Source: an uncultured Lachnospiraceae bacterium (lineage in GTDB: Bacteria > Bacillota > Clostridia > Lachnospirales > Lachnospiraceae). Taken from it: a DNA stretch of 64,000 bases. Location of the stretch: contig CAJUIS010000001.1 in assembly GCA_910586645.1 (NCBI GenBank), positions 62,001 to 126,000 on the forward strand, in the 5' to 3' direction. Positions 46,071-53,603 of the stretch are shown piece by piece (the first letter of the stretch is position 1; every line of letters starts with the position of its first letter). A program made the position numbers and the translations under genes. The notes under the pieces are model-generated. The model saw only the letters and a list, made by a program, of their open reading frames with translations. It ran no database searches and was not told where the DNA came from.

Positions 46071-46730
46071 TTATTTGCAGGACGTTTCCATTACGGATTT
46101 TAAATCTGCAATCAGTTTTGCAATCCGTTCATGCTCCATTTTCATACTGACCTGATTTACAACCATTCTGGCGGAAAGCGGACAGACTTCTTCTAAAACC
46201 GTAAGTCCATTTTCCCGCAGAGTGGAACCCGTCTCCACAATATCCACAATTACCTCAGCCAGCCCTACGATCGGCGCCAGTTCAATGGAGCCGTTTAATT
46301 TGATAATCTCGACAGTCTGATGCTTTTTATTGTAAAAATAATCTTTTGCAATCCTTGGATACTTCGTCGCCACCCGGATCAATTCGTGATGTTTTAACAA
46401 TCCTTCTGCGCTTTTAGGCCCGCAGACGCACATTCTGCATCTGCCAAAGCCCAAATCTAAAACTTCATAAATATTCCTGCCTTCTTCTAAAATTGTATCC
46501 TTTCCGACAACGCCAATGTCGGCGGCTCCGTATTCCACATAAGTCGGGACATCCGGCCCTTTGGAAAGAAAAAATCTTAATTTCAGTTCTTCATTGACAA
46601 AAATCAGCTTTCTGGTGTCCTTATCTTTCATTTCTTCACACGTAATGCCGATTTTTTCAAACATTTCAAGCGTCTGCTTCGCCAGCCTGCCTTTTCCCAA
46701 TGCAAATGTCAAATATCTGTTTTCACTCAT
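46071..46730 (-). CDS. hisG: ATP phosphoribosyltransferase, short form
   Basis: First step of histidine synthesis; 219 residues, the short type without the C-terminal regulatory domain, which needs HisZ for activity. It starts at the ATG at 46730 (SENRYLTFALGKGRL) with AGAAAGGAA upstream. The phosphate-binding segment EIIKLNGSIELAPIVGLAEVIVDIVETGSTLRENGL (read across 46270-46200) is intact. hisZ is in this window but about 9.5 kb away, with accessory genes between. Only 19 bases separate hisG from the nuclease-like gene upstream, and no hisG promoter was seen. Confidence 0.94.
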   Translation of the reverse strand: MSENRYLTFALGKGRLAKQTLEMFEKIGITCEEMKDKDTRKLIFVNEELKLRFFLSKGPDVPTYVEYGAADIGVVGKDTILEEGRNIYEVLDLGFGRCRMCVCGPKSAEGLLKHHELIRVATKYPRIAKDYFYNKKHQTVEIIKLNGSIELAPIVGLAEVIVDIVETGSTLRENGLTVLEEVCPLSARMVVNQVSMKMEHERIAKLIADLKSVMETSCK

Positions 46731-46749
46731 AGGCAATTCCTTTCTGATC

Positions 46750-47391
46750 TCATAAAATATACCTGCATCTGTCTGACTCTGACAAACTTCCAACCAACAC
46801 TCCATTTTCATTTCGTTTCATTTGAATCGGAATATGTAAAAATGGAATGCGCATTCCAAAGTTCAGCCCAAAGCGGTTCCCATCCCATTCCTCCTGCATT
46901 CTCACGAATGGCCCGCCAATAAAACCTCTTCTGGAAACCGGCATTGTATCGGGACATTTGAATTCCACTCGTTCAAACGTTGTATACATAACAGTTTCTG
47001 TAATATTAAGTTCCAACATTCCTGCAATTGCCTTAGCCAGCAGATAACTGGCCCGGAACTTCCCCTTTATATCCATCCACTTTCTCTCTCCCACACTGCC
47101 TTTCATTTCAATCAGATGCAACTTCCAACTGTTGTCTTTCTGACATTCAAAAATCATATGATCCACTCTTTTATACATAGATTTTGACTTTTCTTCCTGA
47201 AAAAACGAAAGTTCCGTTTTCTTTTTATCAACATTTGCAATCAAAAGATTTTCATCCGACAAAAGCAATATCTCTAATTCACTTTCTCCAGATTCTTCAT
47301 ATTCTTTTAAAAGTATTTTGCAGTCTGCATCTGTAATAAAATCCGATTTCATCAAATCATTTAAAATATATCTTCTTTTGTCCTTCTCCAT
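46750..47391 (-). CDS. PD-(D/E)XK nuclease-like protein partnered with an AAA ATPase
   Basis: A 213-residue protein of no recognised family. Asp77 (RVDHMIFE) and the Glu95-Met-Lys97 pair (LHLIEMKGSVG) have the spacing and hydrophobic context of a PD-(D/E)XK nuclease core. The following KW-x(3)-KGKFRASYLLAKAIAG segment could be the next helix. The C-terminal part is rich in aromatic and basic residues. It starts four bases after the ATPase gene, whose final codons form its ribosome binding site (CAGGAG), so the two are translationally coupled. A role with the ATPase in DNA or RNA cleavage, perhaps in phage defence, is inferred from this pairing. Confidence 0.6.
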   Translation of the reverse strand: MEKDKRRYILNDLMKSDFITDADCKILLKEYEESGESELEILLLSDENLLIANVDKKKTELSFFQEEKSKSMYKRVDHMIFECQKDNSWKLHLIEMKGSVGERKWMDIKGKFRASYLLAKAIAGMLELNITETVMYTTFERVEFKCPDTMPVSRRGFIGGPFVRMQEEWDGNRFGLNFGMRIPFLHIPIQMKRNENGVLVGSLSESDRCRYIL

Positions 47392-47395
47392 ACGC

Positions 47396-48751
47396 CTACT
47401 CCTGAATCGTATAAGCTTCGTCCATAATCTGATCTAACGCATCATTAAAAGAAGAAATTGCAAAACCATTTTTTCCGCAGCATACCTCTTCTACTTCTGT
47501 ATGTTTTCCAGACTTCATTTTAAATTGATAAACTTTTACTTTTTCTGGAGACAATATATCCCGCTGCGTATACTTATATTGTCTGCATATTTCTTCTGCA
47601 TCCTCATGTTCTGACAAACGAATCATATTATTGACATGCTGAAGAATAATGTCACTGTGCGTTGTAATTACCATATTTAAGGGTGAGTTTACCAGTTGAC
47701 ATAATACCCTCGCCATTTTTTGCTGAAGCCTCGGGTGCAGGCACATCTCCGGTTCCTCATAAAAAAGTGAATTCAGATTTCGCTTATGTTTTAAAATCAA
47801 AATAAGAGGCGATAATTCCGTAACAACTGCAGAAACAATCCTAAGCGGCATAACTTTTTCTTTTCCGGAAGGAATATACAATATTTCACGATTTGGCAAT
47901 GCACTCATTTCAACAGTTCCATCCGCCATACCAAATTCTAAATACTCCACTGCCTTTACAAAGTTTTCGTTTTCCGCCCCGCCAAAAGACAAATCATTCA
48001 TTACATCTAAAAACTGATTGATTGGCCTGGCAAACGGAGAAATTTCTTCCTCTTCCACTTCAATATCAAACATTCGTTTTCTGCTGACTTTATTTATCAC
48101 ATCTTTTGTCAGCATAAATCCTGTTTTTGCAGCGGGAAGATACACATCTCTGTTTAACAAATTTCTATCATTCGGCTCAACGCATAAAATTAAACTAAAG
48201 ATTGCTTCCAACACGCGCTGACAGCCTTTTTCGCTTAACTGCAGTGGGTCTTCTGTTATGTTTGAAAACCGTATTCCAAATTTGTCACTGTCTTCTGTGA
48301 AAAGCACAACCGCCCCCTGCCCTTCATGAAAAATAAAATTCAGAGGAAATTGTTCTAAATCCATAAATTCTATCTGCAGTTCTCCAATCTCTATACCGGA
48401 ACTGTTAAAAATCCTTTTCACAATTTCCTCTTTGTTCTGATCTATTTTTTCCTGTAAAACAGATTGAAATATATTTGCCATACTGCCAATTGAAACGGCA
48501 TGGCTGCCCTGTTTGACAACTGTTGTAACCTGCAATTTTATCCAGTCAAACAAAACCTGCTCGGATTTTGTCTGCGGTCTTATCCCGCTTCCAAGCAGAA
48601 CCTGTATTCCAAGATTTTTAATGCCCCAGAGAAGGGACATCAAATAACTTTTTCCACTGTTGTTATCTCCTACAAACAAGGTAAGCGGCGCAACTTCTAT
48701 TTCTGCATTTCTGATTTTACCATATTCCTTTACTTTCAATTTCCAGTTCAC
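47396..48751 (-). CDS. AAA (OLD/RecF-like) ATPase of a two-gene cassette
   Basis: A 451-residue SMC/RecF-type ATPase. Walker A GDNNSGKS is at 28-35, right after the N-terminal strand (VKEYGKIRNAEIEVAPLTLFV). A Walker B with two acidic residues (FYEEPE) is at 330-335, followed by LHPRLQQKMARVL, and a switch His365 is in TTHSD. This arrangement is that of AAA_21/AAA_15 ATPases found in OLD, Gabija, Septu and PARIS defence systems, but there is no TOPRIM domain here. The start is a GTG at 48751, 10 bases after AGGAGG; an out-of-frame ATG lies between them. Promoter at 48791-48819. Confidence 0.85.
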   Translation of the reverse strand: MNWKLKVKEYGKIRNAEIEVAPLTLFVGDNNSGKSYLMSLLWGIKNLGIQVLLGSGIRPQTKSEQVLFDWIKLQVTTVVKQGSHAVSIGSMANIFQSVLQEKIDQNKEEIVKRIFNSSGIEIGELQIEFMDLEQFPLNFIFHEGQGAVVLFTEDSDKFGIRFSNITEDPLQLSEKGCQRVLEAIFSLILCVEPNDRNLLNRDVYLPAAKTGFMLTKDVINKVSRKRMFDIEVEEEEISPFARPINQFLDVMNDLSFGGAENENFVKAVEYLEFGMADGTVEMSALPNREILYIPSGKEKVMPLRIVSAVVTELSPLILILKHKRNLNSLFYEEPEMCLHPRLQQKMARVLCQLVNSPLNMVITTHSDIILQHVNNMIRLSEHEDAEEICRQYKYTQRDILSPEKVKVYQFKMKSGKHTEVEEVCCGKNGFAISSFNDALDQIMDEAYTIQE

Positions 48752-48790
48752 TTTTCATGCGCCTCCTGTGCGATATAAAATCCGTCTATC

Positions 48791-48819
48791 ATAATATCTC
48801 ATTTCCGATGTGAAATCAA
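48791..48819 (-). promoter_or_regulatory. Candidate promoter of the ATPase-nuclease cassette
   Basis: Minus strand: TTGATT (48819-48814), 17-base spacer, TATTAT (48796-48791), 40 bases before the ATPase start. With no terminator before hisG, this promoter could also feed hisGDB-hisIE. Confidence 0.5.
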
Positions 48820-48929
48820 TTCCTTTTTCGATTTTTGGACGGAAATCAGTTTTTAAAACTTAGAAAGGAAAGCATTTGAAATCAGAGAAGCCGAAGCGGC
48901 TTATGCTGCAACGGCTCTCACTGTTTATC

Positions 48930-50561
48930 TTATTTTATTTTTACTTTTTTTGTCTGAAAACTTGCGGTATAGGTTTTTCCTTTGTATTTCTTATATGCCT
49001 TTACGGTGAAAAAATACGTCTTGCCGGATTTTAACTTTTTCTTTGTATAACTCGTTTTTTTAAGGCTCTTTAATTCTTTCCATGCGCCTTTTGCTTTCGT
49101 TTTATAACAGACCGTATAGCCTGTGGCTCCTTTCACTTTGCTCCATTTTATAAGAACCTTTTTCTTTCCGGGCTTCGCCTGAAATTTCACCTCTTTTGGC
49201 GCGGTCGCCGTATCCACAGACACATAGGTTTTGCTGTATACCGCAGCGCCATTCTGCGGCTTTGCAAAAGCCCTGACTGCAAAACGGTATTCTGTAGCGG
49301 GAGTAAGTCCCTTTACCGTATAAGAAACGGCAGACGAATCCAGAGCCGCTTTCATTGCCCATGTTTTCTTTGCATTATTATACTGGTAAATTTCATATCC
49401 GGCTGCGTCCGCCATTTTATTCCAGGTAAGCTTTACATTTTTGGCAGTGGAAGAAGCCGAAAATCCCGTTACATCCGAAACGCTTACAACAGAAGGCGTC
49501 TGGTTCTGACTGCCGTCCTGATCCTCTTTTGCAAGCTTTTCAATTTCCTGAATGATTTCATCCGCTGATTTGTAGCCCAGCGTAATTCTCCGTACTTTAT
49601 TATATTTGTCAATGATAATAATAAATGGAAACGGCCCTCCCGTGTGATTTTCAAGTCCAATATAGGTCATGCTGTAGCTGAAATTCAGATAGGCTTCGTC
49701 ATGGCAGAAAATAATCTTCCCGCCCGGATAATTCTTTGCAAATTCCCCGGTTTTAGACTTACTCGCCCCAAATAAATCCGCGTAAATCACCCGGATATCC
49801 GAACGGTTTACCCAACTGCTTCCGTCAATCTCCTTCAGTGTAGACGCCGTAATTGGACAGCCTGTATTTCCAAAGAGCAGAACCGTAGTCTCATTTGGAT
49901 TCGCTTTCGTGGAAATCGTTGTGCCTTCTATGGTTTTCAGTCCATAAGCAAAATTTTCATAACCTTTCCCGGAGCCGGCGGGAGGCGTTGCGCTCCCTGT
50001 TTCATCTATATTTTCAAATTTTTTAATTTCAGCTAAAATTTCATCCGCCGTCTTTGCGCCCGTTGACAAATTCCGCACTTTATTGTTTTTGTCAATCAGC
50101 GCAATCACCGGATATTCTCCATCCACGCCTATGCCAAAAAGGCTGATATATCCAATCATAGCGTCCGGTATGCCATAATCTTCGTCATAACAAAATACCA
50201 TTTCCTCACACTGATATCCCTCTTCATAAGATGCAACCTCCTCTTTCGAATGTCCGTTGACGTCGGCAAAAATCACGCGAATATCCGAACGATGCACCCA
50301 ATTGCAGGAAGAAATGCTGTTTAACGTTGATCTTGTATACCCACACCTGGTATGTCCGAAAACCAGTACCGTAGTCTGCCCCGGATTGGCTGTTGTGGAT
50401 ACGGAAATGTCTTTGGTAGATGTGAATGTATACGCGGGATTGTTATATTCCGCGGCCTGTGCTTTTGTTCCCTTCATCATGCCTGTCACGCAAAACAGCA
50501 GCATGAAAAAAACCGCCATCCTGTAGGGCATATGCATCTTAATAAATTTCTTTTCTTTCAT
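48930..50561 (-). CDS. Secreted protein with two atypical thioredoxin-like domains and two FN3 domains
   Basis: A 543-residue exported protein: signal peptide at about 1-37, then two homologous thioredoxin-fold domains (about 40-190 and 205-345) and two fibronectin type III domains (about 365-453 and 455-543), the last very Lys-rich. Each thioredoxin-like domain has one Cys at the usual N-terminal position (TRCGYT with Cys73; TGCPIT with Cys235), but the second Cys of CXXC is Thr in both. Both share NRSDIRVIYAD-like and IDKYNKVRR-like segments, and a PVIA/PFII cis-Pro site. A disulfide-isomerase role therefore looks unlikely without partner thiols. The start is the ATG at 50561 with AGGAGG upstream. 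Confidence 0.75.
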   Translation of the reverse strand: MKEKKFIKMHMPYRMAVFFMLLFCVTGMMKGTKAQAAEYNNPAYTFTSTKDISVSTTANPGQTTVLVFGHTRCGYTRSTLNSISSCNWVHRSDIRVIFADVNGHSKEEVASYEEGYQCEEMVFCYDEDYGIPDAMIGYISLFGIGVDGEYPVIALIDKNNKVRNLSTGAKTADEILAEIKKFENIDETGSATPPAGSGKGYENFAYGLKTIEGTTISTKANPNETTVLLFGNTGCPITASTLKEIDGSSWVNRSDIRVIYADLFGASKSKTGEFAKNYPGGKIIFCHDEAYLNFSYSMTYIGLENHTGGPFPFIIIIDKYNKVRRITLGYKSADEIIQEIEKLAKEDQDGSQNQTPSVVSVSDVTGFSASSTAKNVKLTWNKMADAAGYEIYQYNNAKKTWAMKAALDSSAVSYTVKGLTPATEYRFAVRAFAKPQNGAAVYSKTYVSVDTATAPKEVKFQAKPGKKKVLIKWSKVKGATGYTVCYKTKAKGAWKELKSLKKTSYTKKKLKSGKTYFFTVKAYKKYKGKTYTASFQTKKVKIK

Positions 50562-50584
50562 TTTATATCCTCCTTCTGACTGAC

Positions 50585-50615
50585 AAAACGCAGCCTGCAA
50601 TGCCAGCCGCGTTTT
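50585..50615 (-). terminator. Weak hairpin after the membrane protein gene
   Basis: AAAACGC (50585-50591) and GCGTTTT (50609-50615) form a 7-bp stem. It lies between the end of the 50678-51850 gene and the ribosome binding site of the thioredoxin-like gene. The T-run on the minus strand is short. Confidence 0.35.
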
Positions 50616-50677
50616 TCCTGATTATCATATCACATACAGCGCAAATGCACAATACGTAACGGAAACAAGAAACATCC

Positions 50678-51850
50678 CTAAAGGACGCCGGCCCCCAAAC
50701 GGGAAAGTATCTTATCCCTGTGCTCTTTCTGCCGCGGCATACCGGCCCCGCCGCGCTTTGGCAGCATAAGTTTCAGATAACTGCCGTTTTTCATTGTAAT
50801 CGTACAATTTATGGCGCCCATCCATATATTTTTGACCTCGCAGCTTTTTACATCCGCCAACGGAAAACAATTGCCGATATCCTGTAATGAAACGTTTGCG
50901 ATAAGCTCTGTGACGTCAGTTTCTCCCGCAGCAAAAATGTTTTCAAATTCGTAAAAATGTTTGTATCTTTCACATTCGGAAAGAACCAAATGGTTCTGGG
51001 TGACGCCCACATATACATCAAACTTGCAGACTTTCCCTTTTGTAACCTGAACCATACCTGCATTTTTATCAAAAAGCAGCGTCATATCCCCGTCATACAC
51101 ACAGTTTTTGAAAATCATCTTAATATTTGTTTCATTTCCCACGCCATGTACGCCCGCCAGAACAGACTCTCCCTCCGGAAGATATTTTTTCAAAGCCTGC
51201 ATCATATTTTTTTCATCGAACATTCCAAAATCCCCTTTCCCTGCTTTTACCATAGCGGGCACGACGTGCCCGAACGCCAGCACTAGAAAAAACACTCCTA
51301 TCATCGTTAAAACCGTATAGACCGTGTTCATCCGCCTGCCTAAAATTTTTTCTTTTATATAAAATTCGCCCAGATACTCCGGAAAATTCTCTTCATTCAC
51401 TTCCTCCCCCGGAAACGCTTTATAGCTGTTTGACAACGCCATGCCTTTTACCCGCTCGTCTATGGACCGGATCTCGCCTTTTATCTGATAAGCTTCCTGC
51501 AGCTTTCCGGTTTCCTGATCCCATGTCTCCATGATGCTTTTGAATGTTTCAGAGGACATATTCACAACATACTTACGGCCGTTTCGATCTGTCACATAGT
51601 AAAACTGGCTCTCTTTTTCCAATGACGGCGCTACGGCTACCGGCGCGGTGTCAGTCTCCAGCCTGACATACCGCCCCTCTTTCATCTCTTCATTCAAGAC
51701 AAATCCGGATAGATCTGCGGCTTCTTTTGGTTTACTCGAAAACACCATAAACAAAACAAATCCGAAAAGCCCGAATGCAGCGCACAGCAGCGCCAAAAAT
51801 TTAACGGCCAAGCTCTTTTTCACCTTCGAAACCATATCTTTATCGTCCAT
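50678..51850 (-). CDS. Two-helix membrane protein of unknown function
   Basis: A 390-residue protein. Hydrophobic helices at about 15-37 and 177-200 bracket an extracytoplasmic segment of about 140 residues. A C-terminal cytoplasmic domain of about 190 residues looks like a pleckstrin-homology-type or similar beta fold (repeated strands such as KFDVYVGVTQNHLVLSEC and IWMGAINCTITMKNGSYLKLML). No catalytic motif is visible and I do not recognise the family. The start ATG at 51850 has GGAGGAG upstream. It follows the NADAR gene by 42 bases in the same direction, so the two may be co-transcribed. Confidence 0.65.
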   Translation of the reverse strand: MDDKDMVSKVKKSLAVKFLALLCAAFGLFGFVLFMVFSSKPKEAADLSGFVLNEEMKEGRYVRLETDTAPVAVAPSLEKESQFYYVTDRNGRKYVVNMSSETFKSIMETWDQETGKLQEAYQIKGEIRSIDERVKGMALSNSYKAFPGEEVNEENFPEYLGEFYIKEKILGRRMNTVYTVLTMIGVFFLVLAFGHVVPAMVKAGKGDFGMFDEKNMMQALKKYLPEGESVLAGVHGVGNETNIKMIFKNCVYDGDMTLLFDKNAGMVQVTKGKVCKFDVYVGVTQNHLVLSECERYKHFYEFENIFAAGETDVTELIANVSLQDIGNCFPLADVKSCEVKNIWMGAINCTITMKNGSYLKLMLPKRGGAGMPRQKEHRDKILSRLGAGVL

Positions 51851-51892
51851 ACTGACTCCTCCGTATCATTGTTATTCTTTTTTCTGTCCCAC

Positions 51893-52549
51893 TTACGAAT
51901 CTGAAACGCCATATACAATGTCAAGAAAAGCTTCTTTGCTCTTTAAAGCCTCCAAAAGCAAACCCTGTTTTTCAAGCGACACATATACGGCTGCCGCCTG
52001 AGCCTGACAGTTAATTGATTTTTTCGGATTAAATTCAATATCCGTAAAAGCGTCATAACAAAGCATCTGTTCCGCCAGCTCCGTATGCATATGTACGGCG
52101 TTGAGATACAGCCAGTGGTAAAAATACGTTTTGGGCTCCGTTTCAAACATCTGATTGTCAAAATAAAAAGCAATGATTCCTCCGCTGTTTTTCAGCCGCT
52201 CATCCCGTTTTGCATCTCTTGGTGAGGCATAAAGCAAATCTTGATACGGGCCTCCCCGCTCAAATTCTTTCCCGGCCTGAAATGCGGACTCAACAGAAAC
52301 TTCTTTTCCGGAACTCGTTTTTATTGTCAAATGAAATGCGCTCAATTTCACGCCCAGTTCCGTCTCCGATTTTCCGGATATTTCCAAAATTTTTTTATCC
52401 GCGTTTTTCCTGGCAAACGCCTGGTGCAGACTTTTAATACATCTTTGTTTCTGCTTCATGGAAAAACCGCTGAAAAACTCAAACTCCGTATCTTCACAGA
52501 TACAATATCTGCGATCGAAAGATACTGAAAATACTGGTCTGACTGCCAT
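51893..52549 (-). CDS. NADAR-family protein, similar to DarT1-associated antitoxins
   Basis: A 218-residue protein. Three blocks match the NADAR (YbiA-like) fold in order: LSAFHL (69-74, like the LSNFY start of YbiA), VESAFQAGKEF (86-96, like VEHYFQAQKF) and SPRDAKRDERL (109-119, like SPREAKR). The rest (GGPYQDLL, TDIEFNPKKSINCQAQ) fits the larger family I recall as DarT1-associated NADAR antitoxins, which strip ADP-ribose from DNA. No DarT-like toxin gene is adjacent, so this copy is an orphan. The start is the ATG at 52549 with AGAAGGTG upstream. The family call is by eye. Confidence 0.65.
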   Translation of the reverse strand: MAVRPVFSVSFDRRYCICEDTEFEFFSGFSMKQKQRCIKSLHQAFARKNADKKILEISGKSETELGVKLSAFHLTIKTSSGKEVSVESAFQAGKEFERGGPYQDLLYASPRDAKRDERLKNSGGIIAFYFDNQMFETEPKTYFYHWLYLNAVHMHTELAEQMLCYDAFTDIEFNPKKSINCQAQAAAVYVSLEKQGLLLEALKSKEAFLDIVYGVSDS

Positions 52550-52882
52550 AACACACCTTCTTTCATAAAAATTAACTCCTCTCACAGTTCCATTTGACGC
52601 CGTCATTCACTTCTTTTTCACAGCAATTATCCCCTGTTTGATTTTACTATATGAAGAGGAACATGTGCAATAAAATTTTAAATTCCGGCGCATCATTTTA
52701 CCAGCGGTCACTTTGCAGAACTTGAATTTTTTTCCCATCCTGGTATAATAGAGAAAATTCATAAAAAGGTAATTAGATTTTAAAAAATTTTTTCATTCCT
52801 TTGAATGGATTTGTGCATTTGAATCGTGTTCTATTATGAAGGGATTTCCCTTCCACAATCATTCAATTGGAGGAAAAATACA
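52550..52882. other. Intergenic region between divergent genes
   Basis: A 333-base AT-rich gap. The part near 52722-52749 holds a plus-strand promoter. The rest shows no open frame with a ribosome binding site, no strong hairpin and no riboswitch motif; the NADAR gene promoter is presumably here but was not recognised. Confidence 0.5.
52722..52749 (+). promoter_or_regulatory. Promoter of the Cys-rich secreted peptide gene
   Basis: TTGAAT (52722-52727), 16-base spacer, TATAAT (52744-52749). The predicted leader before the gene at 52883 is about 125 bases long and AT-rich. Confidence 0.55.
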
Positions 52883-53161
52883 ATGAAAACCAAAACGATC
52901 CTTGCATGCCTTGCGGCGGCATCCATACTGATTTCTCTTGGAACGACAGGTTTATCTGCAGCGGAAACGGAAAAAAGCGTTTCTTTTACAGCGCAAACTC
53001 CAAAGACTGTCTGCAATTTCTGCGGCAAAGACTGCTCGTTTGTGGACAAAGACGGCGACGGCGTCTGCGATAATTTTGTTTCCGGCGAATGCGGCGGTTC
53101 TGGTATGAGCAGACGAGGAATCTGCGGCGGAAACGGAGGGAACAGACGCTGCGGAAGATAA
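52883..53161 (+). CDS. Small secreted Cys-rich protein with an EF-hand-like loop
   Basis: A 92-residue protein starting at the ATG at 52883 (GGAGG upstream). Signal peptide at about 1-27 (ending LSAAE). The mature part has CNFCGKDCSF, then DKDGDGVCDNF, a calcium-binding loop of the D-x-D-x-D-G type, and a Gly/Cys/Arg-rich tail. Such CxxCG...DxDGDGxCD arrangements occur in secreted proteins of gut Firmicutes, with no known role. The stop is followed after 15 bases by the beta-lactamase-like remnant, and the two frames are in phase. Confidence 0.7.
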   Translation: MKTKTILACLAAASILISLGTTGLSAAETEKSVSFTAQTPKTVCNFCGKDCSFVDKDGDGVCDNFVSGECGGSGMSRRGICGGNGGNRRCGR

Positions 53162-53176
53162 AATGGGAGCGCATAT

Positions 53177-53557
53177 ATGCGGAGTGAACAGGAAGTAAAC
53201 AGGGCAACTGGCTTTTGGATTGAATCATCGCTTTTAATTTCTCCAAAAGAACAGGCCGAAGTGATGGAACGCATTTTTGGAAACAATTCCACTTATTCCA
53301 GGCAGTCATTGGACGCATTAAAACAGGCGATGCTTGTCACTGAGCAAAATGACGCAGATTTCCCCATATATGGAAAAACAGGAATGGGAAAAGAGAATGG
53401 TACGCTTGTAGACGCATGGTTTACCGGCTTTGCAGAACGAAAGGACGGAAATCTTTATTTCTGCGTCTATCTGGGCAAAACTGACGATAAAGACGCGTCC
53501 AGCGCAGACGCAAAGGAAATTGCCCTCCGCATCCTCTTAAACCTTTCCGGAAAATAA
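53177..53557 (+). pseudogene. C-terminal remnant of a class D beta-lactamase/BlaR1 sensor-like protein
   Basis: A 126-residue fragment. It matches the second half of the class D penicillin-binding fold: FWIESSLLISPKEQ, the KTG box (PIYGKTGMG), and DAWFTGFAERKDG with LYFCVYLG. The active-site Ser-x-x-Lys and S-x-V boxes, which lie in the first half of these proteins, are absent. The fragment cannot be an active enzyme or sensor. It starts 15 bases after the Cys-rich gene, so a deletion or insertion probably removed the 5' half. No strong ribosome binding site is seen. Confidence 0.7.
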
Positions 53558-53603
53558 CGCGATCTGATACGCAAAGTTCCTCTGTAATCCTCCCTGGAAT
53601 ATG

